64,000 nt of DNA from Alphaproteobacteria bacterium (GCA_030425145.1 JAUHVK010000009.1:62001-126000), one strand, 5' to 3'; positions 26,028 through 36,669 are shown, counted from the first letter of the stretch. The notes: a model not told the origin generated them from the sequence alone. Made by a program: numbers and translations.

Positions 26028-29000
26028 ATGCGCTTAATCGCGACCCTTCTCGTTTTTCTGTTCTGGCCGATCGTCAGCTTTGCGCAGGATGGTGACGACG
26101 ACCCCGGTTATCTGGCCGGGCTGTTGCAGGATGCGCTGTCCGGCGCGGGCCGCGATGTGCGTATCCGGGGCTTTGAGGGCGCGTTGTCCAGCGAGGCGAC
26201 AATTGCCTCGATGGCGATCTCGGACGATCAGGGCGAGTGGTTCCGGGCGGAGAACATCGTGCTGGATTGGCGGCGCGCGGCGTTGCTGCGAGGGATCGTG
26301 GATGTGACCTCGTTCAGCGCTGAGAGTGTTGTGGTGTCGCGAGCGCCGGACGCGGGTGAAGACCTTCCCAGCGCCGAGGCCAAACCGTTCACCATCCCGG
26401 ATTTGCCGGTTGAAATTCGGATCGAGCGGTTCGCGGTGGAGTCCCTGCAACTGGGCGCACCGCTTTTGGGAGAGGCCGCCGAGTTCACGATCACCGGAGC
26501 GGCGCGGCTGGCGGATGGCGGGGCCGATCTGGAGCTTAATCTGGAGCGTGTGGACGGCAAGCAATCGCAGATCGCATTGGCTGGCAGCTATGATCCCTCG
26601 TCGCGGCAACTGGTTGTGGACCTGAATGCCGAAGAGGCGGCGGGTGGGCTTGCGGGGACGTTGCTGGGCATCCCGGGTGCGCCGTCCTTGGCGCTGACCG
26701 TGCAAGGCGAAGGGCTGGTCGATGACTTTACCGCGGATATTGCGCTGGCGACCGATGGTCGGCCGCGCATCACCGGGTCGGTGGAAATTCTGGCGCCGCA
26801 GGAGACCGGCACATGGGATGTGCGGGTTGATATAACCGGCGATCCAACACCGCTTTTGACCGAGGAAACGCGCGCGTTTTTCGGCAACGATATCGGGCTG
26901 CGGGCGCGGGTGGTACGCGAGGCGACGGGCCGAACCGAATTGCCGGAATTCGCATTGACCGCCGATGCACTGTCGCTGACCGGCAGTGCCGCAATTTCGG
27001 AAACCGGCTGGCTGGAGGCGCTGGATGCCGAAGGGCGGATCGCGAACCCGGAAGGTGGGCCGGTGGTGCTGCCGTTTGGCGGGGGCGACACGCAGGTGGC
27101 CGAAGTTACATTTGATGCGGCGCTGAACGGCGATGTGACCTTTGATGCGCGGCTGGAAGAGTTCGTCAGCCCGGCGGCAACGCTGGAGGCGCTGACCATC
27201 ACCGGGCGTGGGCAGATCGACCAGCAGAGTTTTGCGCAGCAGGAAGGCGAATTCGGGTTGGACCTGACCTTTGCCGCCGACGCGCTGGCGCTGACCGATC
27301 CGGCTTTGGCAGAGGCCGTGGGCACCGATCTGGCAGGCGCGGCGCGCGTGGATTATCGCAGCGGGAATCCGGTGCGCGTGACTGGACTTGAGGTCAACGG
27401 CGAGGATTACGGGCTGGACGGGACGGCAAGCTGGAGCTTCAGCGAGGTGATGCCGCTGACGCTGGACCTGAAGCTGGTGGCCGAGAACATAACGCGGTTC
27501 TCCGCAATCGCGGGGCGCGATTTGGCTGGACGCGTCGATGTTGCCGTCGATGGTCGGGTCGGGCCGATTTCGGGCATGTTCGATCTGGCGGTTGATGGCA
27601 CCACGCTTGATCTGTCGATTGGCGAGGACATGGTGGACCGTCTCTTGGCGGGCGTCGGGTCTGTACGCCTTGATGCGCGGCGCGACGAAACTGGCACAAC
27701 GCTGCGCGAAGTGCGTGTGGTCAAACCGGCGATTGATTTTGAAGCCAATGGCAAGATCACAAGCCAGGACACGTCTCTTCGGTTTGACGGCACTTTGCGC
27801 AATCTTGACCGCGTCTATCCCGGAGAGGCGGCAGGGTCGGCCAAGCTGAATGGTCGTGTGATCCTTGCTGGAACCACCCTGCGCAATCTGGAAGTGATGG
27901 CGGACCTGTCGAACCAAAGCTCTTTGGTGCGGCTGCCCTTTGGCGGCGGGCTGACACTGCAATCGGGGACAGTGGATCTGGCTGCGACCGGCGGGCCGAA
28001 TGGTCGTTGGACGGCGAATGTCGGTGTGCGCGATCTGGATGCGCCGCAGGTGGCGGCGACTGCGCTGACACTGACCGGGGAGGGTCTAATCAGCCAGACT
28101 GAGACTGGCGGTCTTGTGTCGGCCGGAGGTGATCTGCGGTTGAATGGATCGAACCTGCAATTGAGCGATGCGCGGTTTGCACAGGCCATCGGGCGCAATC
28201 CGACGGTCACGACGCAGATCGAGTGGGTGCAGGCGTCCGAGCGGCTGACGGTGCAGGCCATTAATCTGAGCACGGGCGCGATTGATGCCACCGGTTCGGC
28301 GATGGTGAGCCAGACGCTGAGCGCTCCGGACGTGCAATTTGCGCTGTCGCTTCTGGCAGACAGTCTTGCGCCACTGTCGGGACTTGCCGGGCAACCGCTG
28401 AGCGGTGCGGCACAGATCGACGTGAGCGGCACCTATGTGGATGGTGGTGCCTTCGACGTGACCGCACGCGGTCAGGGCACGGGGCTCGGCATCAACAATG
28501 CCACTGTGGATCGTCTTCTGGCTGGGGTCACACGGTTCGAAGTGGGCGCATCCGGGCAAAACGGTGCCTTGGAGCAGGTGTTTGCCGATGTGCAGAACCC
28601 AGAGATCACCGCACGCGTAAGCGGGCCGCTGAGTGGTTTGGCGATTGACGCGCGGCTGGCGAATGTCGGGTTGATCGCGCCGGATTTCCAAGGCGCACTG
28701 GTGATCGATGGGACGGTTGGTCAGCAGAATGGCGGCTATGCCGTCGATGTCGATCTGAACGGTCCGGGGGGCACCACGCTTGCGGTGGATGGCACCGTTG
28801 CGTCGGGCAATCAGGCCAACCTTTCGATGAACGGCTCTGCCCCACTGGGGCTGGCCAATGTGTTCATTGCGCCGCGGAGGTTGAATGGCCGGGCCAATCT
28901 GGACCTGCGCATTGACGGACCGCTGGCGCTGTCCAGCCTGTCAGGAACGATCACACCCGAAGGCGCAGAGTTCAGCGCGCCTACACTGGGCATCATACTG

Positions 29001-30110
29001 TCTCCGATCACCGGCCAGATCGGAATGAGCAATGGCGCGGCGCAGATCAATCTGGCGGCGCAGGGCAATCACGGCGGATCGATCGATGTGGCCGGGCGGC
29101 TGGGTCTGACCACGTTGGACGCGGCGATTACCGCAACGCTGACACGGTTTGGCGTGCGCGACCCCGACCTTTACGACACCAGCATTGATGGCACCGTGTC
29201 GCTGACCGGCCCGATTGGGCGCAACCTTCTGATCAGCGGTGACTTGCGGCTGAACGAAACCGAGATTCAGGTGCCCTCGACCGGCGTATCTGCGCTTGGG
29301 GACATTCCGCCGATCGACCATCTTGGGGCGACCCGTCCGGTGATGCGTACCTTGGATCAGGCTGGGTTGTCGGCCACGGCGGACAGCGCAGTGGAAGAGG
29401 TGCGCGGACCGTCGAGCACGCGGCTGGACCTGACGCTGACCGCACCGGGACAGGTGTTCGTGCGCGGTCGCGGGCTTGATGCGGAACTGGCAGGGCAATT
29501 GCGGCTGACCGGACCGACATCGGACATCATCCCGCAGGGCGGGTTCGAACTGGTGCGCGGTCGTCTGGACATTCTGAACCAGCGCTTCACGCTGGACGAA
29601 GGGCGCATCCAGATGAGCGGCAGCTTTAACCCGGTGTTGCGCTTTGTGGCCGAGACCGACGCCAATGGAATCATCGTGCGGGTCATTCTCGACGGGCCAG
29701 CCTCATCGCCGGAGATTTCGTTCTCGTCGGTGCCGGAACTGCCGGAGGACGAGGTTCTGGCACAGCTTCTGTTTGGGCGGGATTTGTCGAACCTGTCGGC
29801 CTTGCAGGCGCTGGAACTGGCGAATGCGGTTGCGGTATTGGCCGGTCGCCAGGGTGTCGGGCTGTTGTCGCGCCTGCGGGACGGGTTCGGGCTGGACGAT
29901 CTGGACGTGAGTCAGACCGAGGATGGCGGCACGGCGGTGCGCGCAGGCAAGTACATTTCCGACAACATCTATTCCGATGTTGTGGTGGAAAGCGGCGGTC
30001 GGGCCGAGATCAATCTCAACCTCGATGTGACGTCCGAGATCACTGCACGGGGCAGCGTGGACAACACCGGCAACTCGTCTCTGGGTGTGTTCTTTGAGCG
30101 GGATTACTGA
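26028..30110 (+). CDS. tamB: Translocation and assembly module inner-membrane protein TamB (DUF490)
   Basis: This 1360-residue protein starts with an N-terminal anchor/signal (RLIATLLVFLFWPIVSFAQ). A very long beta-helical repeat region of AsmA/TamB type then spans the periplasm. The C-terminal DUF490 domain (about 1000–1360) carries RLDLTLTAPGQVFVRGRGLD, then ELVRGRLDILNQRFTLDEG and the terminal SSLGVFFERDY. The size is in the family range. ATG 28 bp into the open frame was chosen because it follows TGA of tamA by one base. A short hairpin separates it from the convergent Hint gene. Confidence 0.93.
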   Translation: MRLIATLLVFLFWPIVSFAQDGDDDPGYLAGLLQDALSGAGRDVRIRGFEGALSSEATIASMAISDDQGEWFRAENIVLDWRRAALLRGIVDVTSFSAESVVVSRAPDAGEDLPSAEAKPFTIPDLPVEIRIERFAVESLQLGAPLLGEAAEFTITGAARLADGGADLELNLERVDGKQSQIALAGSYDPSSRQLVVDLNAEEAAGGLAGTLLGIPGAPSLALTVQGEGLVDDFTADIALATDGRPRITGSVEILAPQETGTWDVRVDITGDPTPLLTEETRAFFGNDIGLRARVVREATGRTELPEFALTADALSLTGSAAISETGWLEALDAEGRIANPEGGPVVLPFGGGDTQVAEVTFDAALNGDVTFDARLEEFVSPAATLEALTITGRGQIDQQSFAQQEGEFGLDLTFAADALALTDPALAEAVGTDLAGAARVDYRSGNPVRVTGLEVNGEDYGLDGTASWSFSEVMPLTLDLKLVAENITRFSAIAGRDLAGRVDVAVDGRVGPISGMFDLAVDGTTLDLSIGEDMVDRLLAGVGSVRLDARRDETGTTLREVRVVKPAIDFEANGKITSQDTSLRFDGTLRNLDRVYPGEAAGSAKLNGRVILAGTTLRNLEVMADLSNQSSLVRLPFGGGLTLQSGTVDLAATGGPNGRWTANVGVRDLDAPQVAATALTLTGEGLISQTETGGLVSAGGDLRLNGSNLQLSDARFAQAIGRNPTVTTQIEWVQASERLTVQAINLSTGAIDATGSAMVSQTLSAPDVQFALSLLADSLAPLSGLAGQPLSGAAQIDVSGTYVDGGAFDVTARGQGTGLGINNATVDRLLAGVTRFEVGASGQNGALEQVFADVQNPEITARVSGPLSGLAIDARLANVGLIAPDFQGALVIDGTVGQQNGGYAVDVDLNGPGGTTLAVDGTVASGNQANLSMNGSAPLGLANVFIAPRRLNGRANLDLRIDGPLALSSLSGTITPEGAEFSAPTLGIILSPITGQIGMSNGAAQINLAAQGNHGGSIDVAGRLGLTTLDAAITATLTRFGVRDPDLYDTSIDGTVSLTGPIGRNLLISGDLRLNETEIQVPSTGVSALGDIPPIDHLGATRPVMRTLDQAGLSATADSAVEEVRGPSSTRLDLTLTAPGQVFVRGRGLDAELAGQLRLTGPTSDIIPQGGFELVRGRLDILNQRFTLDEGRIQMSGSFNPVLRFVAETDANGIIVRVILDGPASSPEISFSSVPELPEDEVLAQLLFGRDLSNLSALQALELANAVAVLAGRQGVGLLSRLRDGFGLDDLDVSQTEDGGTAVRAGKYISDNIYSDVVVESGGRAEINLNLDVTSEITARGSVDNTGNSSLGVFFERDY

Positions 30111-30138
30111 GCCGGGATTGGCCGGTGGCCAGCCCCGC

Positions 30139-30807
30139 TTAAAAGAACATGTCCCGGATCGGGCGATTTCTGTGGTTGATCATGGCTGCGTCGAGGGCGC
30201 CGAAAAACATCACTGCTTCATCCGTCGTCAAGTGACGCACGGTGTTACGGCCGATCCTGGACACTTCCCACGCATCGTCCGCGACAATATCGAGGCCGGC
30301 GCAAGGTGCTTCGCAGAGCTGCCACAAACCGCCCGCGATCTGGATCGCGTCTGACGCTTCGAATTGTGGCTGAAAGACCCTGACGGCGCTTGGCGGCGTG
30401 TCGGTGATTTCGATGCCATGTATGCCAATCAAGTCACCTGCCTTGACCGAGACATGGGAGGCATCGACCAAGTCGGTGAAGGGGCTGCTTTCGAAGACGA
30501 GACGGCTGTCCTGCTGGACCAAGACGCTTTCGTCATTTCCCAGCGCGCCTTCGGGCACCAAGAGAGGCCGGACATTTCTCGGGCAGGACACGGTGTTGTG
30601 CCAGATGTCGTACCGGCTGAAGCGCAAGGACGGGCGCGGATCGCCGGATAGGACAGACCATTGATCCGAGATGTCGATTGTTTCGACGGGTCGCCAGCCA
30701 GATGCGGTGCGCACCGTGGTGCCTTCGATGATGCCGGGAAGGCCGCATTGAGAACAGCCGGTTTCACTTCGTCTGATTTCGCAAGCTCTATTTCTTAAGA
30801 AAAACAT
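30139..30807 (-). CDS. Hint-domain protein lacking the catalytic cysteine
   Basis: The likely 222-residue product contains a Hint_2-type (Hedgehog/intein) fold. The entry motif reads GIIEGTTVRTASGWRPVETI, matching the family pattern CxxxGTxIxTxxGxxxVE but with glycine where the self-splicing cysteine should be. A CSQC pair precedes it. Stand-alone Hint proteins are common in Rhodobacterales and their role is unknown; autoprocessing looks impossible here. The start is uncertain: the frame is open to 31128. The 30807 ATG (FFLRNRACEIRR) keeps the gene clear of the rimP promoter. Confidence 0.7.
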   Translation of the reverse strand: MFFLRNRACEIRRSETGCSQCGLPGIIEGTTVRTASGWRPVETIDISDQWSVLSGDPRPSLRFSRYDIWHNTVSCPRNVRPLLVPEGALGNDESVLVQQDSRLVFESSPFTDLVDASHVSVKAGDLIGIHGIEITDTPPSAVRVFQPQFEASDAIQIAGGLWQLCEAPCAGLDIVADDAWEVSRIGRNTVRHLTTDEAVMFFGALDAAMINHRNRPIRDMFF

Positions 30808-31064
30808 GATGGCTCTCGCTAATGACGTGTTTGAATATCTAAATGGTATGAGCAGACCGGCGAGTCGCGGAAGAGACCACAACCAAAGAGAGTCGCTTCG
30901 CGCGGAAGTGCGAAAGATGTTGGCCATTTTGCGCAGGTGCGAACCCTCTTCGGCCAAGATCAAGAGTGTTAGGCGTCGCCCCAGTTCAAGAGGCGCGGCA
31001 GGCATATCGGGGAACACGCAGATGCACCGTGCCGGGTCGTTTTCGGGGTGGATTGTGAAAGGTC

Positions 31065-31093
31065 TTGCAGACTCGGACGACGCTCCGTATATG
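31065..31093 (+). promoter_or_regulatory. Candidate sigma-70 promoter of the rimP–nusA–infB operon
   Basis: TTGCAG, a 17-bp spacer and TATATG would start transcription near 31100, about 90 nt before rimP. No other gene is evident from 30808 to here; that stretch has open frames on both strands but no start signals. Confidence 0.6.
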
Positions 31094-31099
31094 ACCCTC

Positions 31100-31188
31100 A
31101 ACAGCGGCGTGTTGGCTTCGGTCGGCACCCACCGAAATCTTCAACGGGCCGCGCGCCCGTTTTTTTGTGTTTGGAGCACTGCACCATA
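31100..31188 (+). promoter_or_regulatory. rimP leader with terminator-like hairpin (31144–31167)
   Basis: The inferred 5' leader holds a small hairpin (TCGGT…ACCGA) and then ACGGGC-CGCGC-GCCCGT followed by seven T residues. This is a textbook intrinsic terminator between promoter and start codon. A 'rimP leader' attenuator is known in alphaproteobacteria, and this fits it in position and form. I infer that transcription into rimP–nusA–infB is controlled by attenuation. GGAG lies 12 bases before the ATG. Confidence 0.65.
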
Positions 31189-31758
31189 ATGTCTGACCTG
31201 ATCGCAAAAGCCGCGATGGACCGACGTCTGGCCGAGATCGTTGCCCCTGTCATCGAGGACATGGGGTTCGAGCTGGTGCGCATCCGGTTGATGAGCGGCA
31301 AGTCCCCGACGCTGCAGATCATGGCCGAACGCCCCGAGGGCGGGATCGAAGTTGATGAATGCGCAGCCATCAGCACCGCGGTGAGCGCGACGCTCGACGT
31401 CGAAGACCCGATTCTCGACGCCTATACGCTGGAAGTGTCCTCGCCCGGCATCGACCGGCCTTTGACCCGGCTCAAGGACTTTGAGACCTTTGAAGGGTAT
31501 GAGGCGAAGATCGAAACCGCCGACATGATCGACGGACGCAAGCGCTTTAAGGGCGTGCTGGCCGGCGTCGAGGGCGACGAAGTTCTGATCAATATCGAAG
31601 AAGGCACCGTCGGGCTGAAGTTCGACTGGCTGACCGATGCCAAGCTGGTCCTGACCGACGAGCTGATCAAGGAAATGCTGAAGGCCCGCAAAGCCCAAGG
31701 CTTTGACGAGACCAAATTTGACGACGTGATTGAGGCCGAAGGGCCCGAAGAGGAGTAA
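31189..31758 (+). CDS. rimP: Ribosome maturation factor RimP
   Basis: The 189-residue protein is needed for 30S subunit maturation. The N-terminal alpha/beta domain carries [17 protein letters not shown] and the centre carries [19 protein letters not shown], both highly conserved. The C-terminal SH3-like domain ends with an acidic tail. The frame is open upstream across the terminator-like hairpin, so ATG 31189 is chosen. nusA starts 5 bp after the stop, the classic operon order. Confidence 0.96.
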   Translation: MSDLIAKAAMDRRLAEIVAPVIEDMGFELVRIRLMSGKSPTLQIMAERPEGGIEVDECAAISTAVSATLDVEDPILDAYTLEVSSPGIDRPLTRLKDFETFEGYEAKIETADMIDGRKRFKGVLAGVEGDEVLINIEEGTVGLKFDWLTDAKLVLTDELIKEMLKARKAQGFDETKFDDVIEAEGPEEE

Positions 31759-31763
31759 GACCG

Positions 31764-33449
31764 ATGGCAATCACTTCCGCCAACCAGTTGGAACTGTTGC
31801 AGACCGCAGAGGCGGTGGCGCGCGAAAAGATGATCGACCCCGGGTTGGTTGTCGAAGCGATGGAAGAAAGCCTCGCCCGTGCAGCCAAGTCGCGTTACGG
31901 GTCCGAGATGGACATCCGCGTGAAGATCGACCGCAAGACCGGTCGTGCGACCTTCACCCGGGTGCGCACCGTGGTCGATGAAGAAGAATACGAGAACTAC
32001 CAGGCGGAGTTCACGATCGACAGCGCCAAGCCCTATTTCGAGGCACCGAAGCCGAACCAGAACGCTGCCTGGATGCGTGACGGTCAGGCGGTAACCGATT
32101 TCGCGGGTGGCCCGCAGGTTGGCGACATGTTCACCGAAGAAGTGCCCCCGGTGGAAATGGGCCGGATCGCGGCGCAGTCGGCCAAGCAGGTGATCCTGCA
32201 GAAAGTGCGCGAAGCCGAGCGTGATCGTCAGTACGAAGAATTCAAGGATCGCGCGGGTACCATCATCAACGGTGTGGTCAAGCGCGAGGAATACGGCAAC
32301 GTCATCGTCGATGTGGGCCGGGGCGAAGGTATCCTGCGCCGCAACGAGAAGATCGGACGCGAAAGCTATCGCAATGGCGACCGCATCCGCTGCTACATCA
32401 AGGATGTGCGCCGCGAGACCCGTGGGCCGCAGATCTTCCTGTCGCGGACCGCGCCCGAGTTCATGGCCGAGCTGTTCAAGATGGAAGTGCCGGAAATCTA
32501 TGACGGCATCATCGAGATCAAGGCCGTTGCCCGTGATCCGGGATCGCGCGCGAAGATCGCAGTGATTTCCTATGACGGGTCGATTGATCCGGTGGGTGCC
32601 TGCGTCGGTATGCGCGGCAGTCGCGTACAGGCGGTTGTGAACGAGCTTCAGGGCGAAAAGATCGACATCATCCCGTGGAACGAAGATGTGCCGACCTTCC
32701 TTGTGAACGCGTTGCAGCCCGCCGAGGTAAGCAAGGTGGTTCTGGACGAAGATGCAGAGCGCATCGAAGTTGTTGTTCCGGACGAGCAGCTGTCGCTGGC
32801 CATTGGTCGCCGCGGTCAGAACGTGCGTCTGGCGTCGCAGCTGACCGGCCTCGACATCGACATCATGACCGAGGAAGAAGAATCGGCGCGTCGTCAGAAA
32901 GAGTTCGAAGAGCGTACGCAGCTGTTCATGGACACGCTGGATCTGGATGAATTCTTTGCCCAGCTTCTGGTGGCCGAAGGCTTCACCAACCTCGAAGAAG
33001 TCGCCTATGTCGAGCTGGACGAACTGCTGGTCATCGACGGTGTGGATGAAGGCACCGCCGAAGAACTGCAGACCCGTGCCCGCGAATTCCTGGAAGAGCA
33101 GGCCAAGAAAGCCCTCGAAAACGCCCGTGCACTGGGTGCCGAGGACAGCCTGATCAACTTTGAAGGTCTGACACCGCAGATGGTCGAAGTGCTGGCCAAG
33201 GACGGCGTCAAGACGCTCGAAGATTTCGCAACCTGTGCGGACTGGGAACTGGCTGGCGGCTGGACCACCGAGAATGGCGAGCGTCACAAGGATGAAGGTC
33301 TGCTTGAGCCCTTCGACATGTCGCTGGAAGAGGCGCAGCATCTGGTGATGACCGCGCGCGTTCTGTTGGGCTGGGTCGATCCGACCGAGCTTGAGGAAGA
33401 AGAAGCCGACGACGAGGACGTCGACGGTATGGAAGAAGAGCAGGCCTGA
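31764..33449 (+). CDS. nusA: Transcription termination/antitermination factor NusA
   Basis: The 561-residue protein binds RNA polymerase and nascent RNA to control pausing, termination and antitermination. Domains in order are: N-terminal RNAP-binding (1–130), S1 (about 135–200, with GTIINGVVKREEYGNVIVD), KH1/KH2 (about 230–350, with GACVGMRGSRVQAVVNEL and AIGRRGQNVRLASQL), and two C-terminal acidic-repeat helix–hairpin domains (about 380–535), then an acidic tail. ACCGATGG context gives a plain ATG. Confidence 0.97.
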   Translation: MAITSANQLELLQTAEAVAREKMIDPGLVVEAMEESLARAAKSRYGSEMDIRVKIDRKTGRATFTRVRTVVDEEEYENYQAEFTIDSAKPYFEAPKPNQNAAWMRDGQAVTDFAGGPQVGDMFTEEVPPVEMGRIAAQSAKQVILQKVREAERDRQYEEFKDRAGTIINGVVKREEYGNVIVDVGRGEGILRRNEKIGRESYRNGDRIRCYIKDVRRETRGPQIFLSRTAPEFMAELFKMEVPEIYDGIIEIKAVARDPGSRAKIAVISYDGSIDPVGACVGMRGSRVQAVVNELQGEKIDIIPWNEDVPTFLVNALQPAEVSKVVLDEDAERIEVVVPDEQLSLAIGRRGQNVRLASQLTGLDIDIMTEEEESARRQKEFEERTQLFMDTLDLDEFFAQLLVAEGFTNLEEVAYVELDELLVIDGVDEGTAEELQTRAREFLEEQAKKALENARALGAEDSLINFEGLTPQMVEVLAKDGVKTLEDFATCADWELAGGWTTENGERHKDEGLLEPFDMSLEEAQHLVMTARVLLGWVDPTELEEEEADDEDVDGMEEEQA

Positions 33450-33479
33450 CCTGCGCTGATTTAAGGGACGACGACACAC

Positions 33480-34127
33480 GTGACACGCGGTGGCAAAGAT
33501 AAAGATCGGGAGAGCGGACCGGAACGCAAATGTATTGCGACCGGAGAGGTGCGCCCGAAAGCCCAGCTGATCCGTTTTGTCGTCGGCCCCGAGGATCAAC
33601 TGGTTCCCGATCTGGCGGAAAAACTGCCGGGTCGGGGCATCTGGGTGACGGCCACGAAGGCAGCCCTTGAAACCGCGCTGAAAAAGAACATGTTTCACAG
33701 GGCGGCGAAGACGCAATTGCGCGTGTCCGAAACGCTGGTTTCCGATCTCGAGCAACAGCTTGCACGCCGTGTCGTCGATCTGATAAGTCTCAGCCGCAAA
33801 TCCGGCGTGGCGGTTTCTGGCTATGAAAAGGTCAAGGACGCCCTGTCCAAGGAAGTCGCGGAAGTATTGTTGCAAGCGACGGATGGATCGAGCCGCGGGA
33901 AATCGAAACTCAGTACTCCGCATTACGGCCATTACATCGGCTGGCTCACGGCGGATGAGCTTGGAATGGCCTTTGGGCGACAAACTGTGATACATGCCGC
34001 GCTTGGCGCTGGCGGACTCACGCAACGTGTTGTAGAGGAAGCCCAAAGATTGAAGGGCTTTCGCATCGGAACGTCTGATGCAAAGACAGCGGCAGGGGCC
34101 GCTGGGAAGGAAAAAAGAGCTAAATGA
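33480..34127 (+). CDS. YlxR-domain RNA-binding protein fused to L7Ae-like domain
   Basis: This 215-residue protein has an N-terminal YlxR/DUF448 domain ([20 protein letters not shown], with the PGRGIWV form of the GRGAY motif). A second domain resembling ribosomal protein L7Ae follows (about 100–185; [20 protein letters not shown]). This two-domain form sits between nusA and infB in alphaproteobacteria. The role is inferred to be RNA binding linked to transcription or ribosome biogenesis. The start is GTG 33480, preceded by AAGGGA. Its stop overlaps the infB ATG by 4 bp. Confidence 0.88.
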   Translation: MTRGGKDKDRESGPERKCIATGEVRPKAQLIRFVVGPEDQLVPDLAEKLPGRGIWVTATKAALETALKKNMFHRAAKTQLRVSETLVSDLEQQLARRVVDLISLSRKSGVAVSGYEKVKDALSKEVAEVLLQATDGSSRGKSKLSTPHYGHYIGWLTADELGMAFGRQTVIHAALGAGGLTQRVVEEAQRLKGFRIGTSDAKTAAGAAGKEKRAK

Positions 34128-36613
34128 GCGATAACGACGGCAAAAAGACTTTGGGTTTGCGCGGCGGTTCCCGATCGGGAAACGTAAAGCAGAGCTTTAG
34201 CCACGGGCGTACGAAGAACGTCGTGGTGGAGACCAAGCGCAAGCGCGTTGTGGTACCAAAACCCGGCGCGTCCCAGTCTGGCTCGGGCGGATCTGCGAGT
34301 GCGGCGGTTGCTGCGGCGGGGAACAAGCGTCCTGCGGGGATTTCCGACGCAGAGATGGAACGCCGCCTGAAAGCGCTTCAGGCTGCGAAGGCCCGCGAAG
34401 GCGAGGAAGCCGCGCAGCGCGAAGCCGAAGAAAAAGCCCGCGCTGAAGAGCGTGAACGGATGCGTGCGGAAAAAGAGGCCAAGGAGCGCGAACAGCGCGA
34501 GGCCGAAGAGCGCGCGCGCCAGAAGGCCGAGGAAGAAGAGCGCAAGGCCCGTGAAGCTGCTGAAGCTGCCAAAAAAGCGGCAGCTGCACCGGCCGAAGCC
34601 CCTGCGGCACGTCAGCCTGCCGGTGGCGGTGGACCGAAGCCGTCGCAAGCGGCACCGCGCAAGGTGGATCGCGAACGCGAAGACCGCGGTCGTCGCAAAG
34701 GTGACGATTCCGAACGTCGTTCCGGCAAGCTCACGCTGAACCAGGCTTTGGGCGGCGAAGGCGGTCGTCAGAAATCCATGGCTGCAATGAAGCGCAAGCA
34801 GGAGCGGGCGCGTCAGAAAGCCATGGGTGGCAACCAGCCGCGCGAAAAAGTTGTGCGCGACGTTCAGTTGCCCGAGGCGATCACCGTGGCCGAACTGGCA
34901 AACCGGATGGCCGAGCGTGTGGGCGATGTGGTCAAGGCGTTGATGAACAACGGCATCATGGCGACGCAGAACCAGACGATCGACGCGGATACTGCGGAAC
35001 TCATCATCGAAGAGTTCGGCCACAAGGTTACCCGCGTTTCGGATGCGGATGTCGAGGACGTCATCAAGGAAGTTGAAGACTCTCAGGAAGACCTCAAGCC
35101 GCGCCCGCCGGTCATCACGATCATGGGCCACGTCGACCACGGCAAGACATCGCTGCTGGACGCGATCCGCGAAACCAACGTCACCTCTGGTGAAGCTGGC
35201 GGGATCACACAGCATATCGGCGCCTATCAGGTGACCACGAAAGACGGGGCGGTTCTGTCGTTCCTCGACACTCCGGGCCACGCGGCGTTCACGTCGATGC
35301 GTTCGCGCGGTGCTCAGGTGACGGATATCGTTGTTCTGGTTGTGGCAGCCGATGACGCGGTGATGCCGCAGACCGTTGAAGCGATCAACCACGCCAAAGC
35401 GGCCAAGGTTCCGATGATCGTGGCGATCAACAAGATCGATAAGCCAAGCGCGAACCCGACCAAGGTGCGCACCGACCTGCTGCAACACGAGGTTGTCGTG
35501 GAGCAGATGTCCGGTGAAGTGCAGGACGTCGAAGTGTCGGCGCATACCGGTCAGGGCCTGCCGGAACTGCTGGAAGCGATTGCGCTTCAGGCGGAAATCC
35601 TCGAACTCAAGGCTAACCCGGATCGCGCGGCACAGGGTGCTGTGATCGAAGCGCAGCTTGACGTGGGCCGTGGACCGGTTGCAACGGTTCTCGTGCAGAA
35701 CGGCACGCTGCGTCAGGGCGATATCTTCGTTGTGGGTGAGCAGTACGGTAAAGTCCGCGCGCTGATCAACGACAAGGGTGAACGCGTCAAGGAAGCGGGC
35801 CCGTCGGTACCTGTCGAGGTGCTGGGTCTGAACGGCACACCCGAAGCGGGTGACGTGCTCAACGTGACCGAGACCGAAGCGCAGGCACGCGAGATCGCGG
35901 AATACCGCGCCAACGTCGCCAAGGAAAAGCGCGCGGCACTGGGTGCGGCAACGACGCTCGAGCAACTGATGAAGAAGGCCAAGGACGACGAGAACGTCTC
36001 GGAGCTTCCGGTGCTGGTCAAAGCAGACGTGCAGGGTTCGGCCGAAGCCATCGTTCAGGCGCTGGAGAAAGTCGGCAACGACGAGGTGCGCGTGCGCGTG
36101 CTGCACTCTGGCGTGGGTGCGATCACCGAGACCGATATCGGCCTTGCCGAAGCATCGGGCTGCCCGGTCATCGGCTTCAACGTTCGTGCCAACGCATCGG
36201 CGCGGAACACCGCGAACCAGAAGGGTGTCGAGATTCGCTATTACAGCGTCATCTATGACCTCGTGGACGATGTGAAAGCGGCGGCCTCTGGCCTGCTCAG
36301 CGCCGAGATCAAGGAGACCTTCATCGGCTATGCCGAGATCAAGGAAGTCTTCAAGGTGTCGAACGTGGGCAAGGTTGCCGGCTGTCTGGTCACCGAAGGG
36401 GTCGCCCGCCGCAGCGCCGGTGTGCGCCTGCTGCGCGACAACGTGGTTATCCACGAAGGTACGCTCAAGACGCTCAAGCGCTTCAAGGACGAAGTGCCCG
36501 AAGTTCAGTCCGGTCAGGAATGCGGGATGGCCTTCGAAAACTACGACGATATCCGCCCAGGCGACGTCATCGAAATCTTCGAGCGTCAGGAAGTGGAACG
36601 TACGCTGGATTGA
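34124..36613 (+). CDS. infB: Translation initiation factor IF-2
   Basis: This 829-residue GTPase places fMet-tRNA in the 30S P site. The N-terminal third is a charged low-complexity region, with a long [19 protein letters not shown]-type helix and an Ala/Pro linker. The IF2-N domain follows, then the G domain with [22 protein letters not shown] and NKID. Domains II, III and the C-terminal fMet-tRNA-binding domain complete the protein. A terminator 24 bp after the stop closes the rimP operon. Confidence 0.98.
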   Translation: MSDNDGKKTLGLRGGSRSGNVKQSFSHGRTKNVVVETKRKRVVVPKPGASQSGSGGSASAAVAAAGNKRPAGISDAEMERRLKALQAAKAREGEEAAQREAEEKARAEERERMRAEKEAKEREQREAEERARQKAEEEERKAREAAEAAKKAAAAPAEAPAARQPAGGGGPKPSQAAPRKVDREREDRGRRKGDDSERRSGKLTLNQALGGEGGRQKSMAAMKRKQERARQKAMGGNQPREKVVRDVQLPEAITVAELANRMAERVGDVVKALMNNGIMATQNQTIDADTAELIIEEFGHKVTRVSDADVEDVIKEVEDSQEDLKPRPPVITIMGHVDHGKTSLLDAIRETNVTSGEAGGITQHIGAYQVTTKDGAVLSFLDTPGHAAFTSMRSRGAQVTDIVVLVVAADDAVMPQTVEAINHAKAAKVPMIVAINKIDKPSANPTKVRTDLLQHEVVVEQMSGEVQDVEVSAHTGQGLPELLEAIALQAEILELKANPDRAAQGAVIEAQLDVGRGPVATVLVQNGTLRQGDIFVVGEQYGKVRALINDKGERVKEAGPSVPVEVLGLNGTPEAGDVLNVTETEAQAREIAEYRANVAKEKRAALGAATTLEQLMKKAKDDENVSELPVLVKADVQGSAEAIVQALEKVGNDEVRVRVLHSGVGAITETDIGLAEASGCPVIGFNVRANASARNTANQKGVEIRYYSVIYDLVDDVKAAASGLLSAEIKETFIGYAEIKEVFKVSNVGKVAGCLVTEGVARRSAGVRLLRDNVVIHEGTLKTLKRFKDEVPEVQSGQECGMAFENYDDIRPGDVIEIFERQEVERTLD

Positions 36614-36636
36614 TCCGGCAGGTAGATGGAAACAGA

Positions 36637-36669
36637 AAAGGGCAGCGTCACCGCTGCCCTTTTTCTTTG
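36637..36669 (+). terminator. Rho-independent terminator of the rimP–infB operon
   Basis: AAAGGGCAGCG pairs with CGCTGCCCTTT over a 4-nt loop and continues into TTTTC. Confidence 0.93.

Noticed and set aside
26034-27962. 642-codon open frame opposite tamB
   Set aside because: Antisense to a conserved TamB frame, no start signal and no motif.
30806-31189. Possible 127-codon plus-strand gene upstream of rimP
   Set aside because: No good ribosome-binding site, it runs through the rimP promoter and terminator-like hairpin, and its translation resembles nothing known.
31422-34046. Very long open frame (874 codons) on the strand opposite rimP–nusA–ylxR
   Set aside because: It lies antisense to clearly conserved genes. 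Long antisense frames are expected from GC-rich third codon positions, and the translation shows no domain.
33932-36454. 840-codon open frame opposite infB
   Set aside because: Antisense shadow of IF-2; His/Arg/Phe-rich composition typical of a GC-rich antisense frame.
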